From assembly GCA_947683625.1 (NCBI GenBank), contig CANTUR010000818.1, positions 62,001 through 126,000 of the forward strand: 64,000 bases of DNA, written 5' to 3'. Under the pieces are notes generated by a model that did not search any database, had not been told where the DNA came from, and saw only the letters and a list, made by a program, of their open reading frames with translations. Shown one piece after another: positions 12,107 to 24,800 of this stretch. The DNA is from Mallotus nudiflorus (Eukaryota; Streptophyta; Magnoliopsida; Malpighiales; Euphorbiaceae). Every line of letters begins with the position of its first letter. Position 1 is the stretch's first letter. A program made the position numbers and the translations under genes.

Positions 12107-12530
12107 TGTAAAGAGTTTAATGGGTGTAATAATGTTGTGGTTTTTGAAATCTTGATTGATGTTTATAAAAGGAAAGGGCTTTTTCGTCTAAACACGCAGT
12201 GTTTTAGGAGGGCCATAATTGTGGGAGGCCCCTTTAAGACCGTACCATATCTAAATTAATCTCCACTTGACTCGGGACGAACAATGAAGGGTGGTAAAGG
12301 TCTACCTCAAGAGTTTTAAAGTAGCTATGTACTCAGGATTCAAACTTGAGACCTCTGATTAAGTTGGAAGAGTCCCTCACAAACTTATCTACACTCTATT
12401 AGGAGCTAAAAATCATGTTGTTGGTGTTTTCTTGGGAGCTAAAAATCATGGGTTTGTTGTTAGTTTAGTTTCCTATAATTTATTGTTGAAGGATTTGTTG
12501 AAAGTTAATAGGTTGGTGCATGCTCCAAGA
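12107..12530 (+). pseudogene. PPR protein gene fragment, 3' part, with an inserted repeat
   Basis: Immediately after the Tekay element the PPR frame resumes: EFNGCNNVVVFEILIDVYKR, then KGLF, a typical start of the first PPR helices. At about 12185 it is interrupted by about 230 bp of unrelated sequence, then resumes near 12421 with VVGVFLGAKNHGF and LVSYNLLLKDLLKVNRL. It ends at about 12530, where the right TIR begins. Only the N-terminal region and about two repeats are present, so this is a captured gene fragment, not a complete PPR gene that later decayed. Confidence 0.6.
12187..12418. repeat. Unidentified insert in the PPR fragment, SINE-like
   Basis: The segment breaks the PPR frame and has no coding potential. 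Its right part has GGATTCAAACTTGAGACCTC, which resembles the tRNA-type box B and downstream stretch of plant SINEs. AGGAGCTAAAAATCATG occurs just before and again just after the resumed frame (12401 and 12434). That could be a target-site duplication or local slippage. No clear box A or poly-A tail was found, so the class is uncertain. Confidence 0.35.
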
Positions 12531-12960
12531 AAGAGTAAGTTTGACATGTCATCACTTGAATTAACGGAGATGACATCCATTTGGTCAGAGGGGCTCAAAA
12601 ACATGTTTTAAATTAAATCTTAATTTATTTGAGCCTAAAAAAAAAATGGAGGGTTTATTTGAGTTTTGAAATCAACTTGGGAGGTTTAAATGAATCTTAT
12701 CCTTTTTTTTTCACTTTTTTTGTCACTTTTTTTATGGATTTTTTAATGGTTTGGCAAAGTGATAGTAGGTTGTGGGACCATCTCCCATTGTATGATTGCC
12801 ACGTCAACTGGAGATGAACAGCATTTATTTTGAAATGATCTGCCATTTAAGGGGTTAAAAAAAAACCTTGATTTTATGCTTAAATGGTCGAAAAAAACAT
12901 AAGGGTATATGTATTCCTTAGTGTAAACATTAAAGGTAGAAATGCACTTTTATCTTTTTA
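12531..12960. repeat. Right terminal inverted repeat of the MULE-like element
   Basis: Positions 12531-12710 are the inverted counterpart of 1-217. The repeat probably continues to about 12960, but its partner lies left of the window. The outer terminus and a 9-11 bp duplication could not be located. Confidence 0.55.
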
Positions 12961-13879
12961 AAAAATATACTTCAAAATCACACAACAAAAGAAAATATCA
13001 ACTAGTTAAATTAAAAAATATTAAAATATAAGAAAAATAATGGAGGGGCTGTTCACTTTCAAGTAGCGGTCAAACAGCCTCTCAAGCTTAAAATAATAAT
13101 TTTATTATTTTGTGACTGTTTCTGTTTGTCTACATTTTGTTGGATTTTTCCCCCCTCATCAAATGGGTTTCACTATATAGCAACTGTTTTGTTGCAAGCT
13201 TCAAGGTGTTGGTAAGCCAAAGGCTGAGGTGACAGCTAAATGTGTAATGGAAGGAGTTGGTGGTGCTTTCTTGTTGCGTAATTTCAACCTTTCCGACGTA
13301 GTGCCTTTTTTTTTTTTTTAATCTTTTGCGAAAAAAATGTTGTCACTCGATTTTCTTTTGCTAATGTTGTCCATTTTGCTAACAACTTCAGTTTTTCTCA
13401 ATATTGAGCATGTGAATGGGTAAAGAAGAAAAAATTACACATTCCCCATGCAGCATGTATAACTTCAAAACAGTGGTCTTTAGGTACATAATATCTATTT
13501 AATTATTTTATTTTAAGTCATATATAATTTGCATGCTGCGTGAATTCACTGCTAATTTTTATAATTTTTTATTTATTAATTTTATTTTGAACTCTTTTTT
13601 ATATATATATTTTTAATTTCAGTAATTTTACTTCCTTTCAAAGTTACTTATATCATTGTTATTTTAATTTCACATAAATACGACCTTAGAAGAAATAAAA
13701 ACTTATAAAATTAGATACAAAAGCTGAATGTAAAATGAAAAGTTTATGAAAATTTATAAATTTGTTAAAATTAAAATCTATTGATTGATTAATTAAATTA
13801 CAATTGGGAGATATATACAAGTGTTAAAAAAACTAATTAACTGTGAAATTTGAAATTTAAAATATAAAATATAAAATAA
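12961..13879. other. Intergenic, no gene recognised
   Basis: AT-rich sequence with short homopolymers. A short open stretch near 13195-13310 matched nothing I recognise. Confidence 0.5.
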
Positions 13880-13888
13880 TTAAAAAAA

Positions 13889-15245
13889 GAGAAAATGATC
13901 AAATATATCTTGAACTATAAGTCAACTATCAATCTAATCCAAATTTCAAAGTTGTATCAATTTACTCTTTTAATTTTGAGAGTTGTTTTAAATTTATCCA
14001 AATGACATTGAGCTTATGATAGAGATGACGTGGCTGACATGACAAAAAAACTTAAAACTTACCTTATCAATTTTATCATGACCTATAGACCAATTATCAA
14101 TCTAATTCTAATTTCAAAATCATTTCAATTTGTTCCTCTAACTTTTCGAGTTGTGTTAAATCTATCTAGAAATCAATAAGTTTTTGTCAGATAGCTACAA
14201 TGACCATCTTTCATGGTATAAGAGCATTTGACATGATAAAAAATAAAATAAAACCTAAAACTTACTATTTTCCAAATCAGAATCGCAAAATACAAGAATA
14301 TATAGTTTGAATAATGAGATCATGACATGGAAATGTGGAAATATAGCTCGTTTGAAGACATCTTGAAACTAATGCAAATCCAGGTCTATTGTTTTGGTGT
14401 TGTCCTCATTTTAAGGTATGGTTTCAACAAAAATGATCCCATAAAAAATTGAAATATTTATATAAAATCAAAACACTAAAAAGTATCATGAAGTACAAGT
14501 AGTAAGAAATTTAAATATTTTGAAATAAAATTATAATTTCAAGCTTTATATATAGAGAAAATAGATGTTAGGAAAATTTTGACCATTTTATGACCATTAC
14601 GTATATATCAGATAAAAAAATGCAAAAGTATGACTGAAATTTGAGTTTATTTTTACACTTACTTTAAGGAAGTTTTAATTTTGCTATATCAGACACTCTT
14701 ATACCATGTAAAATGGTCATTGCAGCTATATGACATAAACTTATTGACATTTAGATAAATTTGACACAACTCAAAAAGTTGGAGGAACAAATTAAAATGA
14801 CTTTGAAATTAGAATTAGTTTGATAATTAATTTATAGTTAAGGATAATTAGTTTATTTTACATATACTTTAAGAAAGTTTAATTTTACCATGTCAGATAC
14901 TCTTATGCCATGTAAGATAACCATTACAGCTATCTGACATAAGTTTATTGACATCTGGATAGATTGGCATAACTCAAAAAGTTGGAGGAGTAAATTGAAA
15001 TGACTTTGAAATTAGGATTAGTTTATAGTTGAGGATAGAACTAATCAAGTGAGTTTTAAATTTTTTGTCATGTCAGTCACTTTTATGCCACGTCAGATTG
15101 TCATCTCATCTCTATCACAAATTCAATGTCATTTGAATAAATTTGGAACAACTTTCAAAGTTGAATGAGCAAATTGTTACAACTTTGAAATTAAGTTTAG
15201 ATTGATAATTAACCTATAGTTCAAAATAGATTTGATAATTTTCCC
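13889..15245. mobile_element. Non-autonomous foldback MULE-type element with 9-bp TSD
   Basis: The termini are inverted: GAGAAAATGATCAAATATAT at the left, and GGGAAAATTATCAAATCTAT at the right in reverse complement. Each is followed by TTGAACTATA. The 9-bp sequence TTAAAAAAA flanks both ends (13880-13888 and 15246-15254), as expected for Mutator-type elements, although it is low in complexity. The arms are built of repeated modules of about 180 bp (CAATCTAATCC...TTCAAAG...GAGTTGTGTTAAAT). There are about two in the left arm and three in the right arm in inverse orientation. There is no transposase. A central AT-rich spacer lies at about 14280-14640. Confidence 0.8.
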
Positions 15246-15254
15246 TTAAAAAAA

Positions 15255-15823
15255 TTAAACTATTTTATCTTACTAAAATTAAGAACTAAATTATTTTATT
15301 TTCATAAAATAGAGAGATTCAAATATGTCCAAATTTTGTTATGAAATATTAATTCTATAGAATAAAAATTTTATAATTTTTTAAAAATAGTTGTTCTATC
15401 TAAAACTAAAGAATAGATATTTTTTATCTAGTATTTTCACTTTTACTACTAATAAAACTGGCTTGTAATATGCATTGGCACCGATGATAGACAACACGAA
15501 ACAATTCAAAGCAACTTTCTTGCTTGTTTGACTTGCAAAGACATTCCGATTATTGTATTTTCAGAAGTAGGTCCCAAGAGATTTGAAGCCTAATTACAAA
15601 AGTTGTATTTTATTTCTTTTTAAATTCTATAAATTGGAATAATTTAGATAATTTTTATTTAGTTGAATATAAAATTTTGTGAAATTTGACTATTTAATTA
15701 TAATAATAGTGTTAATATGTAATATTTAATTTATTTATTTATATATATTTTTTATGAATAAAAAATTTTAAAATATGATTTATTTGTTATGCATTTGTAT
15801 TATTTTAGAGAAATAAAATATAC
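15255..15823. other. AT-rich intergenic sequence
   Basis: No gene or repeat structure recognised. The last five bases (15819-15823, TATAC) are the left target duplication of the next element. Confidence 0.5.
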
Positions 15824-18800
15824 TGTAGATACCCAATTCGGTCGGTCCGTATTAGGAGGTGAATTATGGATACTCAGTTTAATCGGCCCGTTGTCAAACC
15901 CAATGATGAGAATGTGAAACTTGGACACAAGAACCAAACTCGAATCTCTAATTGGAAATAGACTTGAAAGCCTAAAAGTCTCAAAAGTCCAAAACTTGGC
16001 CTAATTATCTAAAAATAACCCCGACCCTCTTGGCCCAGCATAGGCCTGGGCCAAAGAGGCGTTGCCTCAGTGCAATGAGGCGATTGCCTCTTTGGCAGTT
16101 GCTGTAGAGGCGCCACCTTTGTGGCAGACCACTTACAGCTGCAGTGTAATATCCTGTGTTTTTAAATATATTTATATTGTACCGGGATATACAGTGTTAA
16201 TAATTTATATATATATATTATGATGTTTTTACGAGTTGACATGTATTTAAAATCTATTTTAATTATTATGTTTTATTTACAGTGTTTTACGTAAAATTTT
16301 CCCGGGACTTGCATTTCCGGAGAAATTTTCACGTAAATAATTTATTATTAATTATATTGAATATATTTTCGGACTTGCATGAACTCATACGTATTTTTAA
16401 AATACTAAACACCGTGTATATGTGTACCTATTTATTTAATTAGGGTTTAATATATTATCCTAATATTTTACTAATTAATTAATTATTTTATTGTTATTTA
16501 ATTATTTTTAATTAATATTAAATTTTAAAGTATTAAATATTAAGTGTGTGGATGTGATTTTTTTCAAATATTTTATTAAAATTATTTTTTTATTTATTTT
16601 ATTTTTTCTTTTTCTTTTTCTTTTCTTTTCTTTTCTTCTTCCCTTCTCTTCTTCCTTCCCATGCCCGATCACCCACCACCACTGCAACTGCCGTTCCCCT
16701 ACCGTCGGTGTGCCGCCAGCAACTCTGCCTTCCCCAGCTAGCTGCTCCGCCACCCCAAGCTCCTCCCCCGGCGCCGGTTAGCTCCCATTTTCCCCATTTG
16801 GCCAAAACTTCCTCTCCTCGCCGTCAACCACGATTCCGGCCACCATTTTCGACACCGCCAGTCTCTTTCTTCTCCTTGAGCTCTGGTGAGTGTGATTTTA
16901 GCTTTGTTTTTAGCTGAATTGGTCTTGATTTGCTTAGGTTTTGAATTTTCCATTTTGGCCATATTAGGGTTTTTGATTTTTTTGAACTTTGAATTGATTG
17001 ATTCATGAAAACTCCCTTCACAAATGTTGATCCTAGTAGCCTAATCTTCATGTATGAATTTTTTTGGAATTTTTGGAGATTATTTGGATTTTTGGGTATT
17101 TTTGAATATTTTAATATTATTTTCTAATTTTCGGAAATTAATTAAATAAATTATGAAATTGTGTTTTATGGTTAAATTAGGTGTTGAAATGAATTATAGG
17201 AATTTATTTGGAATTTCTATGAATTTCTATGTATTTATTTTGAATTATTGAAGTTTATGTAATTTTGGGAAATTAGGGTTAATTATGTTTTTAATTGAAT
17301 TTAATTGGTTAATTGAGTTTAATTATTGATATTATTGATAAATATGTTGAGATAATTAATTTTTGATAATTATACTATTTTTGGTGAATTTTTGAAGTAA
17401 TTTTAGTATATTTATATATATAGGGGTATTTTGGCAATTTTATACAAAATTGGCTAAAAATGTAATTTAATTGGTTTTAATAGTTATTTAAGGTATAAAA
17501 ATGATTTCTACAAATTATTTAGTATTTTTAACTAATTAAAACTATTTTTCGTGAATTATTTTCAAATATATATATAATATACGATTTTTCTAATAAAATG
17601 AGTTTTTATCGGTTTTTACTGTGTTTAAAGGTTAATTATGTAATTTCCACATATAAAATGTACTTCTATGATATAAGGGTATTTTTGATATTTCTGGAAT
17701 TGTTCTGTGTTTGTGGACCCCGGTCGATAGACTGTAGTTTGGAGTTCGACCGAGGGGTTGTGGATGAGTGTTGAGCTTGTTTTTCGAAGTGTGTTTCTTT
17801 GCAGAGTCGGCTCTACTCTTTGAGTAGAGAGATGTCCGTTTTACAGGGGAGGTTCTGCCGAATTTTCGATAGAATTCTCGTAAAACGTGATGTCCGGTCG
17901 AACCCTAATCTCAATTTTATGTTAAATACTCTAGATCGAATTTTAGGATTTTCTATTAGGGTTATTCTGATTTTGTCGTTATTGTTTGTTTAGTTGCGCC
18001 GAAACCGAGGCCTAGTGGACCAGGCCCGTCGGACCCATCTCGTGGAGCGCACTAATTTGTGAGTTACTATACTATATATATATATGCTTTAGGATGCATG
18101 ATTTAGAAATATATGTTTTATTTTGATTAAAATGCATAGATAATGTGATTTGTATTTAAGTATATTTTTGGTATATATTAAATTATATACATGTTTTGTT
18201 AATAAATTATATTTAAAATGTTTTTAAATATATTTCTAGCTTAATTTATAATTTGATTGGATTTATTTGACGTATATATACTCGAAATATATCTGGTTTA
18301 CTTTTGGTATATTTCCGGTATATATATGGTTTATATTGTTATTTTATTTAAATTCATGCATCATTTATTTGTGAATGAATGTTTTATATTATTAATGAAG
18401 GATATCAATAGAACATGCTACCTAGTGGGCAGCATAGGACCGAGTACGTACCGGTACGCCTATAGTATTTAGGCTATATTACTAACCTATTTGTGGATAT
18501 TGATTGGTTATGATTATTTGATATGTGAGATGTGATTTGGGTGTGATTGCTGGAGCTCGGTTGACCAAGTGTCTCGGGGCCAATCACACTGGCAGTCAGA
18601 CTGCTGGAGCTCGGTTGACTTAGTGTCTCAGGGCCAGTCTACTGTCTAAATGGATTAAGTGGATATATTTGGGTTAAGTGAGCCTGTGTGGCTAGAGTGT
18701 TGTCTAACATTGTTTTCGAGGTTGCGATATTCTAGGGTTCTATGTGATCCTTTATAAAAGAAGATTTTCAATGAAATATATAAAATGATTTTATTGCATC

Positions 18801-20859
18801 TGTGTGTATTTGCTTGTATATATACATATTATATATATATATTGTTGACTGTATGCATTGTCATTTAGTGTGTATGTATATATATTATAGTAATTCACTC
18901 AGTGATGTCTGACTCCCCTCCGTTGACTATTTTTCAGGAGAGTCAACATCTTCAGACCTCAGTAGCAGGCCTATATGCCGGATTTCTTCCGCCCCGGCTT
19001 CTTTGTGTAAACTGCTTACTTGAGTCTTATTTTTATAATCTAGACACTGCAGTAGTTGTAAATTTAATTGTGGGATTTTATGTATTTTATGTATGTGAGA
19101 TATTGTATTATATTTGAACTGGATTTGTATTAAAAGATTTATATATATATATAAGATGAGATTTAACTTAAATCCAGTTGGTGAAAATACTATTGTGATA
19201 TTTATGATTTCCATTTCCGTTGCATTTGATATTGTTATTATTATTATTGCATATTTTATTTTATTTTTAGGCTTGCTACGGGTTCGGATTCGAAAGAATT
19301 CTCGTTCCCTAGCGTCGGTCATGGCCCTGTTTTGGGTCGTGACATGCAGCCTTGGTAGCCAAATGGTGTGGGCCCGAAACCCCAGACTTGATTTTGCGTG
19401 AGGAAAAGATTTTTAGGGTGAAGGAAAAGGCTATAGAGGCTTATGATGAGCTAAAAAGCCTAAGGGCATGGACAAAGGAAGAGATCCATAAGAAAAAAAA
19501 AGGACCATAAGAAAAGGGGGGATTTTTGGAAAAGAAAAAAGAGGAGGAAGCTCTAGAGAAGGGAGAAGATAGAGGGAGACATTCTGGAGAGAAGGGGAAA
19601 GATCCAAGCCAAAGGAGTTCATTTTCTTTAGGAGAGGAAATAGGAAAGCTTGTGTTAAAGTGGAAATCACACTTTAGTGAGGATCATAACCAAAGACACA
19701 TCTCTAAAGGCCTATCATTTTGGTAAAAAACCTGCATTTAAACTCAATATCTTTATAACTTCATCATTTGTGTGTTTAGTTTGTATGTGCCTGATTTATT
19801 AGTATACTTTAGGTATATTTTAGGTTTATTTCATTTGTTATACTACCTCATTGATCTGATCTCTCGAACTATTACATGTAGTTGTAGTTTGGCACCTGTT
19901 GGATGCATGTATGCATGTATTGATTGCTTAGAATAGAAGTCTACTCATTTTGAGAGTCAGGTTAGCCTGTCAATTAGGCGCGATCGCCTCTTCACAGAGG
20001 CGATCGCCACATTAACAGGTCGACTAGTTGTTTAGTTCTTCTCCCTTTATAAGATTTCGCATAATATTCACTTTACATGCTCTTTCCACTTTTATACATA
20101 ATTATTTCATTGTATGATGATATTTATCTCGGCTATTTGAGGGTTTCTTTAGTTAGTAACATGAAAACCCTTTTTAGAACATTTTTTGTAAATATTGTTA
20201 TGTATGATGTTTTGTTTTGCAAGAGGAACTAACTGTATGTTATTGCAAGAATTACTTGATGATCCACATCATTGAGTAGTCACTATCATTAGCTAATTTT
20301 TTAGACCATTGCGCTTATGTAAATAGTTTGTTACTAGTTTACTCTTGGTATATGTACGGTTTATTTTCTATATATTATTCTTTTATTTTGCCTAAAAACA
20401 TTGTAATCCCTAATCCCTTCCCCATTTGATTCGAATGTATGACTTATTTTATTTTTGTTGAATGTTGAGACTTAAAAAAGCATGAAATTGAATTAATGTG
20501 CAAATTTAAACTTAACTATAAAACTTAAAAATTGGATGGAGGCAATTACAACATGTGGTAATAAAAAAATAATTAAATAATGAAAGGTAATAAAATACAA
20601 AATACAAACGGAGACCAACCGTAAGGTTGGATGAGCATTCAAACGCTCATACCTAGTTTTCGAACCCGATCTCTGATGACGGCTTCTGGGAACTTTTACG
20701 GAATCCAATTGCTGTACAATGTGTCCCGACTTTTATCGGGGTGACGACTTTATCTCCGAATAGGCCTAAGACCTATATCGTATTTCTGAGTGGATCTTGA
20801 GTCCACACAATACCGTGGTCGCTAAACACTTGAACGCATGCTAAACCCCACCGCCTACA
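15824..20859 (+). mobile_element. Tat-type Ty3/gypsy solo LTR, split by a later solo LTR
   Basis: It begins TGTAGATACCC and ends CCGCCTACA, and is flanked by the 5-bp duplication TATAC (15819-15823 and 20860-20864). The two halves (15824-16144 and 19345-20859) resemble, in inverse orientation, the LTRs of the Tat element at 41499-43480 and 57951-59944. The match is clearest at the right end, with GGCTTCTGGGAAC-like and CTAAACCCCACCGCC blocks. It also contains the GAGGCGAT..CC palindrome arrays at about 16065-16125 and 19976-20015. Net LTR length without the insert is about 1.83 kb. There is no internal domain, so it is a solo LTR left by recombination. Confidence 0.85.
16145..19344 (+). mobile_element. 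Solo LTR of the Tekay-like family
   Basis: 3200 bp in the opposite orientation to the LTRs at 2116-5241 and 8982-12106. It starts TGTAATATCC and ends GGGTCGTGACA. The duplication TGCAG flanks it exactly (16140-16144 and 19345-19349). The family's 54-bp duplication is present at about 18551-18640, and a pyrimidine-rich tract at about 16600-16650 corresponds to the purine tract of the other copies. It is clearly more diverged than the young pair, so it is an older insertion that lost its internal region by LTR-LTR recombination. Confidence 0.93.
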
Positions 20860-20864
20860 TATAC

Positions 20865-21813
20865 ATTCTATTATTTATACTTAAATCTACTTATCCCTCG
20901 TAGCATCTAGCAATGCTTATAAATCAAAGCATGAAATATAAGGTCATATACCAAAGTATGAAATAGTAATTATTTAGAAATAGTTATTCTAAACATATCA
21001 TTCTATTCCTTAAAAATTATAATTTTATTTCACACTTATTTCAATTTGTATCGGCATAATTAAGATTGAGAAACAAAATTATTCAATTCTCAAATAAAGG
21101 TTATATAAATGTTATTAGGATCTAAACTCAAAAATGTAAATATAATTTGCTACAAGATACTCACTTCTAAACATACAATCAACTCCCAAGTTCAAAACAT
21201 ACAATCAAACCTATCAAGATATACCGATGATTATTTCCCAACCAATAAACTAATTGGCGTATCACCGTATTCATGATTGCAAAATGTGTTCTAACCAAAA
21301 CTAAACCGTAGAATATATGATTAACAAATAGATAACATCACCGCCAATACCATTTACCCTTCTCACAAAAAAACATATTTAAGTATATGGATTTCTTGCT
21401 GCAATTGAGATTCTTTTGATGAATGAACAAAGCCATAGAAAAAACAATGTTACTCTGCAAATACTTTTGCGAAATTCAATATTTTATTGGGCTATGCGTC
21501 ATTCCTCATGCTGCCATGAATCAGTTATATTTTAGATGTCCTGTAACACATGCTGTTTCTGAACTGGTAAAACTCAGAAACCATCATTGATTAGAAGAAT
21601 AAGAAATTGGCGCATACAGATGAATCCATCTAAACAGACACCGCATAAAGGGCTCTTCAGATATTCTATGGAAGCATGCAAGGGACTGGGTCAAAAACGT
21701 CATGGCATTAAAAAAGTTTTGCATGGCCTCTGTAAATTCTTTTCTGCCAACTACACTTTTCGCCATAATCTACAGTCATCGAGGTTTTGCCTCACAAGAT
21801 AAACCAAACTTTA
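20865..21813. other. Region downstream of MAK16, likely including its 3' UTR
   Basis: No coding evidence. The sequence next to the MAK16 stop should contain its 3' UTR on the minus strand; the polyadenylation site cannot be fixed from sequence alone. Small open frames at 21584-21908 are shadows. Confidence 0.45.
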
Positions 21814-24800
21814 TCATTGAACAACAGCTTTTTGCCTTTCAGAAGCACCTTCATGCTCGACCTGATAAAGAAAAAATGACAATGATAATGATAATTAGGG
21901 AAATTTGAGATATCAGAGCTGGAAGGGAATCTTTACATCATTTGCCAAATGGAATTTTTCACTACAAATCATGCTTGCTGTAACCCTCACCTCGACAAGT
22001 ACCCTTGCTTTCCTCTTCAATTTGGCCCCAAATTCATCTTTGCCACGCTTTCTTGGAGCCAAATCAGATTCATTATGAAGTCTCTTAAAATTAACTTTTT
22101 CAGTCTCTTCAGCACCATTGTTGTCCTCTCCAACTGCATCAGAATGTAACCAAACGTTAATGTATTGAGTTCTGGGGTTGCACTTGCATCATGCAAGAAT
22201 CGTCACAAGTCCACAAAAAGGTCTAGGGGTATAAGTCAAGCCTACTCATGTGCAGCTCAAACTCAGATTGCAAAATACACAAATTCAATTTAATTTTTAA
22301 TTTTTGATTTTTTAATCTAGTTGAGCTTGAGCTGTGGTTTATCAAGAGGAGCCAATTTTGCGCATCACAATATTCGAATAAAAAATCTTGCGAACTTGAG
22401 CACTTAACAAATCATGAATTTAATATTTGCCCTTTCATCCTAAATATATATTATAAAACTGTCAATTCAAGCTCGAATTAGAATTTATCCAAGCCTAAAT
22501 TGAGGTAAAGAATTTTTTTATTTAAAGATATAATGATATATCCTATTTCTCACTGGTGTGAATAGTTGAGTACCAGTGGAGACCTGGATACTAGCTCTGT
22601 AATTTCAATGACCCTCAAATGTAGGAAAAACAGGTTATATAACTGGTAAGCAACAAGCATAGAGAGAATAATGAGCCAACAGGGTTTGAATTCTTATTTC
22701 AGATTCATGCATTATATTCATGAGAAAATACTCTGAACAAAACATCTAGTATTGTGTTTACCATTGTCAGTATCAAATGCATAGGTGTTGTCAACTGCAA
22801 GGCCTCCAAAATCTTCTATATCCTCTTCCTCTATAAGATCATCAGTACCCTCGACATATTCTATCTCGGGCTCCTCCTAAATCCAATTATGGATCCAAGA
22901 AATTTTAACAATCAAAAACTGCATCTCAGCAGGCAATCAAAAAAAAAAAAAGTAGCAGCAGTTACAGCAATAGTAGTAATCAAAGTTTTAGTGATTTAAC
23001 ATCAACAAGAGAAATAATGATATTTTCACATATAAATAAATAAACAAAAAACAAAATTAAAAACAAAAAACAAAACCTACCTCCTCTGCTTCTTTTTCTT
23101 CTTCATTAACTTGCAGATCTTCCAGATCAAGTAGTTTATTGAACTTGTCAGCAGGATAATTGTATATGTCACCATAAACCCCTTTAGTAAGGCGTTCTAG
23201 CAATTCTTTTTCGATGTTCTATAGGCAAAAGAATTAATTTACTTATAAATAGCTTCTTCCCAAACAAATCATACAAATAAAACATCATACTATGAGGATG
23301 AAACTTAACCTTCTCTAGCAAGGCTGCCTTTTCAGCTTTCTCCTCTCTTCTCGCCTCTCTTTTTGTCACCATCCTTGGTGCTGTAACTATCTTTTCCCTG
23401 TAGAGCAATGACAGAATTTAAAATGGTAAAAATAGAAGTAAACAACAGAGAAGCATGCAGAGGTTGAACTAGGTTTCTTAGCTTTGAAAGTCCAATCATG
23501 GCCTACTCAAACCTTCAACTCAAGCATCGATCTATTTTGCAGCTCAAATCTTCAACTCAAGCATTGATATATTTTGCAGTTCTATTAATAATTTACAGAG
23601 AGATCATCTTAGAAAACGTTGCTCTGTACAAGTACATGACATTTCATGATCAGCTTCGAACGTGAACTCTTTGGGTTCCAACTTCCAAATATCAAGCCAG
23701 ACTTGCAAGCTTTCATGCTAAGCTTGAGCCTATATGCCTCTTTGCTAATTGAACCCATTCTTGAGATTCAGAATGTCTCATTAAACATAAAGAATAAAAA
23801 CTCATCAATAACAGACAGGCTTACTGAAAAATAGAGACCTACAAGCTATAAGTGGAGGAACTAAATTGACTTTTATTATGATTTGGTGAATGTTCAAGAA
23901 GTAATGCAACCAGCAAACAAGTAAAAATTAAATCCAGTAAGAGAAAAGAATGAATTAAAATTGTGTTCACAGGTAGCAACTTGGAGAAGTGAAAACATAT
24001 CTGAGCTAAAACCATTGAAAGACCGTGAAAAACAACCTTTCACATGCTGTTAATTTAATCATCTTTTCAAATGAGAATGATCTATGCATTTACTTCAGTT
24101 TCCTGGTAAAACTAAAACACTCAGAAACTGCAATCAATGGAGTTCTTTAAAAAAAAAAAGTATTTGTAACCTATGCACTACCTTCTTATGAACAGTCAGG
24201 AGAAAGAATCTGAATAAATAATTAAAGAGGGAAACTGGAAGAAGCAGCAAGGGTAGGACAAAATTTGGGCACTTGGAAGTGTAATTTGTTCATATTTTGC
24301 CTACCACTAAACAAATTTATGCTGGCAAATCTTTTACCATGGGAATCACTCAAGAAAAAGACATTCATCCTGACCATATTAAATACTACTTATCCTAGCT
24401 ATAACTTGGGGAAAAAATAGAAATCAAAGCCTAGATGAACACATTTTAGGTCAAGGCCCAATCATAGGGAACCTCTTTTAGATGAAACATCAAAGAGTGA
24501 CACATAAACAGTGCAAGGACAAGAATACAACTGCATATAAACAGTATAACATGGAAATATAACTGTCAATAAAAGGAGAGAAAAAACTATACGCTTCAAA
24601 GCTATCTTTGACATGCTCAAGGAAGATTAAAATAAAAGCAATGTGTAGCTGTCATATTCCAAGTTTAAACTCAGACAACAAACTAAAGATGGATCATGAA
24701 ACGTCAATAAACAGTCCAAATAAAAAAAAAAAAATTTAACAGTATGCTAGTTGCAGTCCACTGTTTCTAGGGCATAATCTGACTTCCAAAAAAATTATTG

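Larger units (their letters stand above)
2111..12111 (-). mobile_element. Ty3/gypsy chromovirus (Tekay/Del-like), young, internally deleted, with TSD
   Basis: The element spans 2116-12106 and is flanked by the 5-bp duplication TGTAA (2111-2115 and 12107-12111). Two 3.1 kb LTRs (2116-5241 and 8982-12106) begin TGTCACGACCC and end GATATTACA on the plus strand. A PBS matching initiator-Met tRNA (TGGTATCAGAGC) lies beside the right LTR and a polypurine tract beside the left one, so it reads right to left. Internal order is gag, then RT, RNase H, integrase and chromodomain, the Ty3/gypsy order. A deletion removed the gag zinc knuckle, protease and start of RT. The long LTRs and the chromodomain after integrase point to the Tekay/Del clade. 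The LTRs differ at only 10 sites plus one indel by eye, so the insertion is recent. It cannot move without help. Confidence 0.95.

Noticed and set aside
12187..12418. Cassandra-type TRIM with 5S rRNA-like promoter
   Set aside because: No 5S internal control region words were found; only a SINE-like box B stretch is visible.
18927..19322. 131-codon frame on the minus strand
   Set aside because: It lies wholly inside the Tekay-type solo LTR, has no domain, and is not conserved as a frame in the two younger LTRs.
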